Below are positions 1 through 11,231 of a DNA stretch of 64,000 nt, in pieces (positions within the stretch are counted from its first letter, which is position 1; every line of letters starts with the position of its first letter). The DNA lies in NCBI GenBank assembly GCA_964057225.1, contig OZ059897.1, forward strand, positions 19,468,001 through 19,532,000, written 5' to 3'. The notes beneath the pieces were generated by a model, which was not told the DNA's origin, ran no database searches, and saw only the letters and a list, made by a program, of their open reading frames with translations. This stretch comes from Auanema rhodensis. Lineage: Eukaryota > Nematoda > Chromadorea > Rhabditida > Rhabditidae. Both the position numbers and the translations under genes were made by a program.

Positions 1-1053
1 AAAAATTAGTTATGATCGTTTGAAAAATGATGCATTAGTGTATGTTGAGTTTCCATGTACACTCAACATTGCTTCCAAAAACATTTTGACAAAAATTTTT
101 TCGGAAAATTTCAAAATAATTTAGCAAAAAGTAAATGTTTTTAAATTCCTTTTTTCAAGGCAAAGACGATGGACAATGTTATTCAACGAAAAAATTAATT
201 CTTCAGGGTGAAAATCGAGGATATAAGTGTGAACTTATATCAGTTGATATCTCGGTGCATTTTTAAGCTAGCGCAAATCTGATAACACAGATCGACGCAG
301 CTTAAAAATCCGCATCGAATGCACTATATTACATTGAGAAACACTTGATACAAAAATTAGTTATGATCGTTTGAAAAATGATGCATTAGTGTATGTTGAG
401 TTTCCATGTACACTCAACATTGCTTCCAAAAACATTTTGACAAAAATTTTTTCGAAAAATTTCAAAATAATTTAGCAAAAAGTAGATGTTTTTAGATTCC
501 TTTTTTCAAGGCAAAGACGATGGACAATGTTATTCAACGAGAAAATTAATTCTTCAGGGTGAAAATCGAGGATATAAGTGTGAACTTATATCAGTTGATA
601 TCTCGGTGCATTTTTAAGCTAGCGCAAATCTGATAACACAGATCGACGCAGCTTAAAAATCCGCATCGAATGCACTATACTACATTGAGAAAAGCTTAAT
701 ACAAAAATTAGTTATGATCGTTAGAAAAATGATGCATTAGTGTATGTTGAGTTTCCATGTACACTCAACATTGCTTCCAAAAACATTTTGACAAAAATTT
801 TTTCGAAAAATTTCAAAATAATTTACCAAAAAGTAGATGTTTTTAGATTCCATTTTTCAAGGCAAAGACGATAGACAATGTTATTCAACGAAAAAGTTAA
901 TTCTTCAGGGTGAAAATCGAGGATATAAGTGTGAACTTATATCAGTTGATATCTCGGTGCATTTTTAAGCTAGCGCAAATCTGATAACACAGATCGACGC
1001 AGCTTAAAAATCCGCATCGAATGCACTATATTACATTAAAAAACGCTTAATAC

Positions 1054-4000
1054 AAAAATTAGTTATGATCGTTTGAAAAATGATGCATTAGTGTATGTTG
1101 AGTTTCCATGTACACTCAACATTGCTTCCAAAAACATTTTGACAAAAATTTTTTCGGAAAATTTCAAAATAATTTAGCAAAAAGTAAATGTTTTTAAATT
1201 CCTTTTTTCAAGGCAAAGACGATGGACAATGTTATTCAACGAAAAAATTAATTCTTCAGGGTTAAAATCGAGGATATAAGTGTGAACTTATATCAGTTGA
1301 TATCTCGGTGCATTTTTAAGCTAGCGCAAATCTGATAACACAGATCGACGCAGCTTAAAAATCCGCATCGAATGCACTATATTACATTGAGAAACACTTG
1401 ATACAAAAATTAGTTATGATCGTTTGAAAAATGATGCATTAGTGTATGTTGAGTTTCCATGTACACTCAACATTGCTTCCAAAAACATTTTGACAAAAAT
1501 TTTTTCGAAAAATTTCAAAATAATTTAGCAAATGTAGATGTTTTAAGATTCCATTTTTCAAGGCAAAGACGATGGACAATGTTATTCAACGAAAAAATTA
1601 ATTCTTCAGGGTGAAAATCGAGGATATAAGTGTGAACTTATATCAGTTGATATCTCGGTGCATTTTTAAGCTAGCGCAAATCTGATAACACAGATCGACG
1701 CAGCTTAAAAATCCGCATCGAATGCACTATACTACATTGAGAAAAGCTTAATACAAAAATTAGTTATGATCGTTTGAAAAATGATGCATTAGTGTATGTT
1801 GAGTTTCCATGTACACTCAACATTGCTTCCAAAAACATTTTGACAAAAATTTTTTCGAAAAATTTCAAAATAATTTAGCAAAAAGTAGATGTTTTTAGAT
1901 TCCATTTTTCAAGGCAAAGACGATGGACAATGTTATTCAACGAAAAAATTAATTCTTCAGGGTGAAAATCGAGGATATAAGTGTGAACTTATATCAGTTG
2001 ATATCTCGGTGCATTTTTAAGCTAGCGCAAATCTGATAACACAGATCGACGCAGCTTAAAAATCCGCATCGAATGCACTATATTACATTGAAAAACGCTT
2101 AATACAAAAATTAGTTATGATCGTTTGAAAAATGATGCATTAGTGTATGTTGAGTTTCCATGTACACTCAACATTGCTTCCAAAAACATTTTGACAAAAA
2201 TTTTTTCGGAAAATTTCAAAATAATTTAGCAAAAAGTAAATGTTTTTAAATTCCTTTTTTCAAGGCAAAGACGATGGACAATGTTATTCAACGAAAAAAT
2301 TAATTCTTCAGGGTTAAAATCGAGGATATAAGTGTGAACTTATATCAGTTGATATCTCGGTGCATTTTTAAGCTAGCGCAAATCTGATAACACAGATCGA
2401 CGCAGCTTAAAAATCCGCATCGAATGCACTATATTACATTGAGAAACACTTGATACAAAAATTAGTTATGATCGTTTGAAAAATGATGCATTAGTGTATG
2501 TTGAGTTTCCATGTACACTCAACATTGCTTCCAAAAACATTTTGACAAAAATTTTTTCGAAAAATTTCAAAATAATTTAGCAAAAAGTAGATGTTTTAAG
2601 ATTCCATTTTTCAAGGCAAAGACGATGGACAATGTTATTCAACGAAAAAATTAATTCTTCAGGGTGAAAATCGAGGATATAAGTGTGAACTTATATCAGT
2701 TGATATCTCGGTGCATTTTTAAGCTAGCGCAAATCTGATAACACAGATCGACGCAGCTTAAAAATCCGCATCGAATGCACTATACTACATTGAGAAAAGC
2801 TTAATACAAAAATTAGTTATGATCGTTTGAAAAATGATGCATTAGTGTATGTTGAGTTTCCATGTACACTCAACATTGCTTCCAAAAACATTTTGACAAA
2901 AATTTTTTCGAAAAATTTCAAAATAATTTAGCAAAAAGTAGATGTTTTTAGATTCCATTTTTCAAGGCAAAGACGATGGACAATGTTATTCAACGAAAAA
3001 ATTAATTCTTCAGGGTGAAAATCGAGGATATAAGTGTGAACTTATATCAGTTGATATCTCGGTGCATTTTTAAGCTAGCGCAAATCTAATAACACAGATC
3101 GACGCAGCTTAAAAATCCGCATCGAATGCACTATACTACATTGAAAAACGCTTAATACAAAAATTAGTTATGATCGTTTGAAAAATGATGCATTAGTGTA
3201 TGTTGAGTTTCCATGTACACTCAACATTGCTTCCAAAAACATTTTGACAAAAATTTTTTCGTAAAATTTCAAAATAATTTAGCGAAAAGTAGATGTTTTT
3301 AGATTCGATTTTTCAAGGCAAAGACGATGGACAATGTTATTCAACGAAAAAATTAATTCTTCAGGGTGAAAATCGAGGATATAAGTGTGAACTTATATCA
3401 GTTGATATCTCGGTGCATTTTTAAGCTAGCGCAAATCTGATAACACAGATCGACGCAGCTTAAAAATCCGCATCGAATGCACTATATTACATTGAAAAAC
3501 GCTTAATACAAAAATTAGTTATGATCGTTTGAAAAATGATGCATTAGTGTATGTTGAGTTTCCATGTACACTCAACATTGCTTCCAAAAACATTTTGACA
3601 AAAATTTTTTCGGAAAATTTCAAAATAATTTAGCAAAAAGTAAATGTTTTTAAATTCCTTTTTTCAAGGCAAAGACGATGGACAATGTTATTCAACGAAA
3701 AAATTAATTCTTCAGGGTTAAAATCGAGGATATAAGTGTGAACTTATATCAGTTGATATCTCGGTGCATTTTTAAGCTAGCGCAAATCTGATAACACAGA
3801 TCGACGCAGCTTAAAAATCCGCATCGAATGCACTATATTACATTGAGAAACACTTGATACAAAAATTAGTTATGATCGTTTGAAAAATGATGCATTAGTG
3901 TATGTTGAGTTTCCATGTACACTCAACATTGCTTCCAAAAACATTTTGACAAAAATTTTTTCGAAAAATTTCAAAATAATTTAGCAAAAAGTAGATGTTT

Positions 4001-4562
4001 TAAGATTCCATTTTTCAAGGCAAAGACGATGGACAATGTTATTCAACGAAAAAATTAATTCTTCAGGGTGAAAATCGAGGATATAAGTGTGAACTTATAT
4101 CAGTTGATATCTCGGTGCATTTTTAAGCTAGCGCAAATCTGATAACACAGATCGACGCAGCTTAAAAATCCGCATCGAATGCACTATACTACATTGAGAA
4201 AAGCTTAATACAAAAATTAGTTATGATCGTTTGAAAAATGATGCATTAGTGTATGTTGAGTTTCCATGTACACTCAACATTGCTTCCAAAAACATTTTGA
4301 CAAAAATTTTTTCGAAAAATTTCAAAATAATTTAGCAAAAAGTAGATGTTTTTAGATTCCATTTTTTAAGGCAAAGACGATGGACAATGTTATTCAACGA
4401 AAAAATTAATTCTTCAGGGTGAAAATCGAGGATATAAGTGTGAACTTATATCAGTTGATATCTCGGTGCATTTTTAAGCTAGCGCAAATCTGATAACACA
4501 GATCGACGCAGCTTAAAAATCCGCATCGAATGCACTATACTACATTGAGAAAAGCTTAATAC
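1054..4562. repeat. three-unit repeat: class A, ttttaag, consensus-like (M4-M13)
   Basis: M4-M6, M7-M9 and M11-M13 each read class A, then ttttaag, then ttccattttt, a 1,053-bp step. M10 (ttcgtaaaa, gcgaaaag, ttcgattttt) interrupts the series. M5 has lost one base near gcaaatgtag (350 bp), M9 has ctaataac, and M13 has the ttttttaagg marker that starts the larger higher-order repeat. Confidence 0.75.
1405..1754. repeat. 350-bp length-variant unit (M5)
   Basis: A ttttaag unit reading gcaaatgtagatg where others have gcaaaaagtagatg: one base lost and one changed in the A run. This variant is not shared with any other unit in the window. Confidence 0.85.
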
Positions 4563-5305
4563 AAAAATTAGTTATGATCGTTTGAAAAATGATGCATTAG
4601 TGTATGTTGAGTTTCCATGTACACTCAACATTGCTTCCAAAAACATTTTGACAAAAATTTTTTCGAAAAATTTCAAAATAATTTAGCAAAAAGTAGATGT
4701 TTTTAGATTCCATTTTTCAAGGCAAAGACGATGGACAATGTTATTCAACGAAAAAATTATTTCTTCAGGGTGAAAATCGAGGATATAAGTGTGAACTTAT
4801 ATCAGTTGATATCTCGGTGCATTTTTAAGCTAGCGCAAATCTGATAACACAGATCGACGCAGCTTAAAAATCCGCATCGAATGCACTATACTACATTGAG
4901 AAAAGCTTAATACAAAAATTAGTTATGATCGTTTGAAAAATGATGCATTAGTGTATGTTGAGTTTCCATGTACACTCAACATTGCTTCCAAAAACATTTT
5001 GACAAAAATTTTTTCGAAAAATTTCAAAATAATTTAGCAAAAAGTAGATGTTTTTAGATTCCATTTTCCAAGGCAAAGACGATGGACAATGTTATTCAAC
5101 GAAAAAATTATTTCTTCAGGGTGAAAATCGAGGATATAAGTGTGAACTTATATCAGTTGATATCTCGGTGCATTTTTAAGCTAGCGCAAATCTGATAACA
5201 CAGATCGACGCAGCTTAAAAATCCGCATCGAATGCACTATACTACATTGAGAAAAGCTTAATACAAAAATTAGTTATGATCGTTTGAAAAATGATGCATT
5301 AGTGT

Positions 5306-5333
5306 ATGTTGAGTTTCCATGTACACTCAACAT
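5306..5333. repeat. inverted repeat 1 of the unit (9-bp stem, 10-base loop)
   Basis: Unit positions 42-69 read atgttgagt, then a 10-base loop, then actcaacat: a perfect 9-bp inverted repeat. A shorter alternative pairing, gtgta with tacac, overlaps it. The arms are intact in nearly all units. M23 and M48 carry a C-to-T change just after the loop (tactcaac) and M78, M80 and M83 carry gtgtttg just outside the left arm; neither destroys the stem. It could form a cruciform or RNA hairpin; function is unknown. Confidence 0.85.
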
Positions 5334-5360
5334 TGCTTCCAAAAACATTTTGACAAAAAT

Positions 5361-5372
5361 TTTTTCGAAAAA
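5361..5372. repeat. AT-rich 12-bp perfect palindrome in the unit
   Basis: TTTTTCGAAAAA is self-complementary and contains a TTCGAA core; with one bulged base the symmetry continues into the flanking A and T runs. It sits in the most A/T-tract-rich part of the unit. Class A units (ttcggaaaa) and M10 (ttcgtaaaa) break the palindrome, so it is class-specific, unlike the other dyads. A run of A/T tracts like this can bend DNA, but the tract spacing (14, 13 and 9 bases) is not a clean helical phase. Confidence 0.8.
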
Positions 5373-5479
5373 TTTCAAAATAATTTAGCAAAAAGTAGAT
5401 GTTTTTAGATTCCATTTTTCAAGGCAAAGACGATGGACAATGTTATTCAACGAAAAAATTAATTCTTCAGGGTGAAAAT

Positions 5480-5518
5480 CGAGGATATAAGTGTGAACTT
5501 ATATCAGTTGATATCTCG
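5480..5518. repeat. inverted repeat 2 of the unit: GTGA-loop hairpin with a competing outer stem
   Basis: Unit positions 220-228 (gatataagt) and 233-241 (acttatatc) are perfect 9-bp complements separated by only GTGA. In RNA, GUGA is a GNRA-type tetraloop sequence, a known stable loop class; in DNA the element could extrude as a cruciform. An alternative fold pairs cgag/ctcg plus atat/atat (unit 216-224 with 247-254) around one bulged G. A third tight pairing, atatca with tgatat, centres on the gt at unit 243-244. The right arm overlaps a conserved GATATC region (unit 246-251). M89 and M98 share a T-to-G change (actgatatc) that weakens the first fold and lengthens the third. M108 changes the loop (gttaac). 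Confidence 0.85.
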
Positions 5519-5588
5519 GTGCATTTTTAAGCTAGCGCAAATCTGATAACACAGATCGACGCAGCTTAAAAATCCGCATCGAATGCAC
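5519..5588. repeat. inverted repeat 3 of the unit: 70-bp compound dyad
   Basis: Unit positions 255-324 fold as nested pairs. The outer pair is gtgca (255-259) with tgcac (320-324). Next is a perfect 10-bp pair, tttttaagct (260-269) with agcttaaaaa (299-308). Inside it are gcg (271-273) with cgc (296-298), and then atctg (277-281) with cagat (288-292) around a six-base loop. An 11-base bulge separates the outer right arm. This stretch is among the most constant in the array. Exceptions fall mainly in the left arm and are not compensated on the right: gtgctttttt in the five 352-bp units, gcatttgaagc in M113 and M117, ttttcaagc in M89, M98, M114, M116 and M118, and gccagc in M130 and M133. Other changes are aacaaag in class A and ctgaaaac in M158, M159, M166, M167, M181 and M182. 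Confidence 0.85.
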
Positions 5589-5615
5589 TATACTACATTG
5601 AGAAAAGCTTAATAC
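5589..5615. repeat. variable 3' segment of the unit (linker types)
   Basis: The last 27 bases of each unit fall into a few discrete forms. After the tgcac arm the unit reads ctatacta or ctatatta, then one of gagaaaagcttaatac (commonest, creates AAGCTT), gaaaaacgcttaatac, gaaaaacgcttgatac, gagaaacacttgatac, gagaaacgcttgatac or gagaaaaacttaatac. Forms are strongly linked to the class of the unit and of the next one. For example, gagaaacacttgat after class A is usually followed by a ttttaag unit, and ctatatta plus gaaaaacgcttaat precedes every caagaatt unit. Rare forms cattaaaaaacgc (M3, M26) and cattaagaaacgcttgat (M86, M95) mark shared ancestry. Confidence 0.9.
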
Positions 5616-8600
5616 AAAAATTAGTTATGATCGTTTGAAAAATGATGCATTAGTGTATGTTGAGTTTCCATGTACACTCAACATTGCTTCCAAAAACATT
5701 TTGACAAAAATTTTTTCGAAAAATTTCAAAATAATTTAGCAAAAAGTAGATGTTTTTAGATTCCATTTTTCAAAGCAAAGACGATGGACAATGTTATTCA
5801 ACGAAAAAATTAATTCTTCAGGGTGAAAATCGAGGATATAAGTGTGAACTTATATCAGTTGATATCTCGGTGCATTTTTAAGCTAGCGCAAATCTGATAA
5901 CACAGATCGACGCAGCTTAAAAATCCGCATCGAATGCACTATACTACATTGAAAAACGCTTAATACAAAAATTAGTTATGATCGTTTGAAAAATGATGCA
6001 TTAGTGTATGTTGAGTTTCCATGTACACTCAACATTGCTTCCAAAAACATTTTGACAAAAATTTTTTCGAAAAATTTCAAAATAATTTAGCGAAAAGTAG
6101 ATGTTTTTAGATTCGATTTTTCAAGGCAAAGACGATGGACAATGTTATTCAACGAAAAAATTAATTCTTCAGGGTGAAAATCGAGGATATAAGTGTGAAC
6201 TTATATCAGTTGATATCTCGGTGCATTTTTAAGCTAGCGCAAATCTGATAACACAGATCGACGCAGCTTAAAAATCCGCATCGAATGCACTATACTACAT
6301 TGAGAAAAGCTTAATACAAAAATTAGTTATGATCGTTTGAAAAATGATGCATTAGTGTATGTTGAGTTTCCATGTACACTCAACATTGCTTCCAAAAACA
6401 TTTTGACAAAAATTTTTTCGAAAAATTTCAAAATAATTTAGCAAAAAGTAGATGTTTTTAGATTCCATTTTTCAAGGCAAAGACGATGGACAATGTTATT
6501 CAACGAAAAAATTAATTCTTCAGGGTGAAAATCGAGGATATAAGTGTGAACTTATATCAGTTGATATCTCGGTGCATTTTTAAGCTAGCGCAAATCTGAT
6601 AACACAGATCGACGCAGCTTAAAAATCCGCATCGAATGCACTATACTACATTGAAAAACGCTTAATACAAAAATTAGTTATGATCGTTTGAAAAATGATG
6701 CATTAGTGTATGTTGAGTTTCCATGTACACTCAACATTGCTTCCAAAAACATTTTGACAAAAATTTTTTCGAAAAATTTCAAAATAATTTAGCGAAAAGT
6801 AGATGTTTTTAGATTCGATTTTTCAAGGCAAAGACGATGGACAATGTTATTCAACGAAAAAATTAATTCTTCAGGGTGAAAATCGAGGATATAAGTGTGA
6901 ACTTATATCAGTTGATATCTCGGTGCATTTTTAAGCTAGCGCAAATCTGATAACACAGATCGACGCAGCTTAAAAATCCGCATCGAATGCACTATACTAC
7001 ATTGAAAAACGCTTAATACAAAAATTAGTTATGATCGTTTGAAAAATGATGCATTAGTGTATGTTGAGTTTCCATGTACACTCAACATTGCTTCCAAAAA
7101 CATTTTGACAAAAATTTTTTCGAAAAATTTCAAAATAATTTAGCGAAAAGTAGATGTTTTTAGATTCGATTTTTTAAGGCAAAGACGATGGACAATGTTA
7201 TTCAACGAAAAAATTAATTCTTCAGGGTGAAAATCGAGGATATAAGTGTGAACTTATATCAGTTGATATCTCGGTGCATTTTTAAGCTAGCGCAAATCTG
7301 ATAACACAGATCGACGCAGCTTAAAAATCCGCATTGAATGCACTATACTACATTGAGAAAAGCTTAATACAAAAATTAGTTATGATCGTTTGAAAAATGA
7401 TGCATTAGTGTATGTTGAGTTTCCATGTACACTCAACATTGCTTCCAAAAACATTTTGACAAAAATTTTTTCGAAAAATTTCAAAATAATTTAGCAAAAA
7501 GTAGATGTTTTTAGATTCCTTTTTTCAAGGCAAAGACGATGGACAATGTTATTCAACGAAAAAATTATTTCTTCAGGGTGAGAATCGAGGATATAAGTGT
7601 GAACTTATATCAGTTGATATCTCGGTGCATTTTTAAGCTAGCGCAAATCTGATAACACAGATCGACGCAGCTTAAAAATCCGCATCGAATGCACTATACT
7701 ACATTGAAAAACGCTTGATACAAAAATTAGTTATGATCGTTTGAAAAATGATGCATTAGTGTATGTTGAGTTTCCATGTATACTCAACATTGCTTCCAAA
7801 AACATTTTGACAAAAATTTTTTCGAAAAATTTCAAAATAATTTAGCGAAAAGTAGATGTTTTTAGATTCGATTTTTCAAGGCAAAGACGATGGACAATGT
7901 TATTCAACGAAAAAATTAATTCTTCAGGGTGAAAATCGAGGATATAAGTGTGAACTTATATCAGTTGATATCTCGGTGCATTTTTAAGCTAGCGCAAATC
8001 TGATAACACAGATCGACGCAGCTTAAAAATCCGCATCGAATGCACTATATTACATTGAAAAACGCTTAATACAAAAATTAGTTATGATCGTTTGAAAAAT
8101 GATGCATTAGTGTATGTTGAGTTTCCATGTACACTCAACATTGCTTCCAAAAACATTTTGACAAAAATTTTTTCGGAAAATTTCAAAATAATTTAGCAAA
8201 AAGTAAATGTTTTTAAATTCCTTTTTTCAAGGCAAAGACGATGGACAATGTTATTCAACGAAAAAATTAATTCTTCAGGGTTAAAATCGAGGATATAAGT
8301 GTGAACTTATATCAGTTGATATCTCGGTGCATTTTTAAGCTAGCGCAAATCTGATAACACAGATCGACGCAGCTTAAAAATCCGCATCGAATGCACTATA
8401 TTACATTGAAAAACGCTTAATACAAAAATTAGTTATGATCGTTTGAAAAATGATGCATTAGTGTATGTTGAGTTTCCATGTACACTCAACATTGCTTCCA
8501 AAAACATTTTGACAAAAATTTTTTCGGAAAATTTCAAAATAATTTAGCAAAAAGTAAATGTTTTTAAATTCCTTTTTTCAAGGCAAAGACGATGGACAAT

Positions 8601-9125
8601 GTTATTCAACGAAAAAATTAATTCTTCAGGGTTAAAATCGAGGATATAAGTGTGAACTTATATCAGTTGATATCTCGGTGCATTTTTAAGCTAGCGCAAA
8701 TCTGATAACAAAGATCGACGCAGCTTAAAAATCCGCATCGAATGCACTATATTACATTGAGAAACACTTGATACAAAAATTAGTTATGATCGTTTGAAAA
8801 ATGATGCATTAGTGTATGTTGAGTTTCCATGTACACTCAACATTGCTTCCAAAAACATTTTGACAAAAATTTTTTCGAAAAATTTCAAAATAATTTAGCA
8901 AAAAGTAGATGTTTTAAGATTCCATTTTTCAAGGCAAAGACGATGGACAATGTTATTCAACGAAAAAATTAATTCTTCAGGGTGAAAATCGAGGATATAA
9001 GTGTGAACTTATATCAGTTGATATCTCGGTGCATTTTTAAGCTAGCGCAAATCTGATAACACAGATCGACGCAGCTTAAAAATCCGCATCGAATGCACTA
9101 TATTACATTAAAAAACGCTTAATAC

Positions 9126-10529
9126 AAAAATTAGTTATGATCGTTTGAAAAATGATGCATTAGTGTATGTTGAGTTTCCATGTACACTCAACATTGCTTC
9201 CAAAAACATTTTGACAAAAATTTTTTCGGAAAATTTCAAAATAATTTAGCAAAAAGTAAATGTTTTTAAATTCCTTTTTTCAAGGCAAAGACGATGGACA
9301 ATGTTATTCAACGAAAAAATTAATTCTTCAGGGTTAAAATCGAGGATATAAGTGTGAACTTATATCAGTTGATATCTCGGTGCATTTTTAAGCTAGCGCA
9401 AATCTGATAACACAGATCGACGCAGCTTAAAAATCCGCATCGAATGCACTATATTACATTGAAAAACGCTTAATACAAAAATTAGTTATGATCGTTTGAA
9501 AAATGATGCATTAGTGTATGTTGAGTTTCCATGTACACTCAACATTGCTTCCAAAAACATTTTGACAAAAATTTTTTCGGAAAATTTCAAAATAATTTAG
9601 CAAAAAGTAAATGTTTTTAAATTCCTTTTTTCAAGGCAAAGACAATGGACAATGTTATTCAACGAAAAAATTAATTCTTCAGGGTTAAAATCGAGGATAT
9701 AAGTGTGAACTTATATCAGTTGATATCTCGGTGCATTTTTAAGCTAGCGCAAATCTGATAACAAAGATCGACGCAGCTTAAAAATCCGCATCGAATGCAC
9801 TATATTACATTGAGAAACACTTGATACAAAAATTAGTTATGATCGTTTGAAAAATGATGCATTAGTGTATGTTGAGTTTCCATGTACACTCAACATTGCT
9901 TCCAAAAACATTTTGACAAAAATTTTTTCGGAAAATTTCAAAATAATTTAGCAAAAAGTAAATGTTTTTAAATTCCTTTTTTCAAGGCAAAGACGATGGA
10001 CAATGTTATTCAACGAAAAAATTAATTCTTCAGGGTTAAAATCGAGGATATAAGTGTGAACTTATATCAGTTGATATCTCGGTGCATTTTTAAGCTAGCG
10101 CAAATCTGATAACACAGATCGACGCAGCTTAAAAATCCGCATCGAATGCACTATATTACATTGAAAAACGCTTAATACAAAAATTAGTTATGATCGTTTG
10201 AAAAATGATGCATTAGTGTATGTTGAGTTTCCATGTACACTCAACATTGCTTCCAAAAACATTTTGACAAAAATTTTTTCGGAAAATTTCAAAATAATTT
10301 AGCAAAAAGTAAATGTTTTTAAATTCCTTTTTTCAAGGCAAAGACGATGGACAATGTTATTCAACGAAAAAATTAATTCTTCAGGGTTAAAATCGAGGAT
10401 ATAAGTGTGAACTTATATCAGTTGATATCTCGGTGCATTTTTAAGCTAGCGCAAATCTGATAACAAAGATCGACGCAGCTTAAAAATCCGCATCGAATGC
10501 ACTATATTACATTGAGAAACACTTGATAC
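9126..10529. repeat. class A dimer repeat (M27-M30)
   Basis: Two 702-bp dimers alternate plain class A (aacacag, gaaaaacgcttaat) and class A with aacaaag and gagaaacacttgat. The same two dimers recur at 18,252-19,655 (M53-M56) at an offset of 9,126 bp. M28 alone has gacaatgg, so that change arose after the duplication or was lost in M54. Confidence 0.75.
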
Positions 10530-11231
10530 AAAAATTAGTTATGATCGTTTGAAAAATGATGCATTAGTGTATGTTGAGTTTCCATGTACACTCAACATTG
10601 CTTCCAAAAACATTTTGACAAAAATTTTTTCGAAAAATTTCAAAATAATTTAGCAAAAAGTAGATGTTTTAAGATTCCATTTTTCAAGGCAAAGACGATG
10701 GACAATGTTATTCAACGAAAAAATTAATTCTTCAGGGTGAAAATCGAGGATATAAGTGTGAACTTATATCAGTTGATATCTCGGTGCATTTTTAAGCTAG
10801 CGCAAATCTGATAACACAGATCGACGCAGCTTAAAAATCCGCATCGAATGCACTATACTACATTGAGAAAAGCTTAATACAAAAATTAGTTATGATCGTT
10901 TGAAAAATGATGCATTAGTGTATGTTGAGTTTCCATGTACACTCAACATTGCTTCCAAAAACATTTTGACAAAAATTTTTTCGGAAAATTTCAAAATAAT
11001 TTAGCAAAAAGTAAATGTTTTTAAATTCCTTTTTTCAAGGCAAAGACGATGGACAATGTTATTCAACGAAAAAATTAATTCTTCAGGGTTAAAATCGAGG
11101 ATATAAGTGTGAACTTATATCAGTTGATATCTCGGTGCATTTTTAAGCTAGCGCAAATCTGATAACAAAGATCGACGCAGCTTAAAAATCCGCATCGAAT
11201 GCACTATATTACATTGAGAAACACTTGATAC

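Larger units (their letters stand above)
5265..5615. repeat. reference satellite unit (M16), consensus-like
   Basis: This copy carries the commonest base at almost every diagnostic site and serves as the coordinate frame (unit position = window position minus 5264). It has 52 C and 57 G in 351 bp, 31% G+C, with strong A and T runs between unit positions 77 and 155. Eleven CpG dinucleotides lie at unit positions 17, 102, 167, 187, 216, 253, 272, 293, 296, 311 and 316. Diagnostic sites that define classes elsewhere are 4 (caaaa/caaga), 20-21 (tttga/ttaga), 104 (a/g), 124-126 (gca/gcg/cca), 132-145, 149-150 (ca/ga/ct), 155-159, 171 (g/a), 189-199, 205-213, 287 (c/a), 328 (t/c) and 335-347. No internal half-unit repeat is evident when the two halves are compared. 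Confidence 0.95.

Noticed and set aside
5351-5400. Bacterial-type promoter (ttgaca-like ttttgacaaa followed by AT-rich sequence)
   Set aside because: This is a eukaryotic-style satellite without genes, and such words arise readily in A/T tracts.
5444-5460. CENP-B-box-like sequence on the minus strand (ttcgttgaa)
   Set aside because: Only the first half resembles the box; the essential CGGG core is absent (the sequence continues taacatt). Many units also alter the ttcg part (cgagaaaatt, cggaaaagtt, caaggaaaa).
5486-5492. TATA-box-like tataagt
   Set aside because: It is part of the perfect inverted repeat, and no initiator, downstream element or reading frame accompanies it.
5519-5588. tRNA or other RNA gene in the compound dyad
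   Set aside because: The nested pairs do not form a cloverleaf, there is no B-box-like GGTTCGA motif and no anticodon arm of the right size.
5265-5615. Ancestral half-unit (about 175 bp) dimer structure
   Set aside because: Comparing the two halves of the reference unit shows only short A/T-rich similarities, no colinear match.
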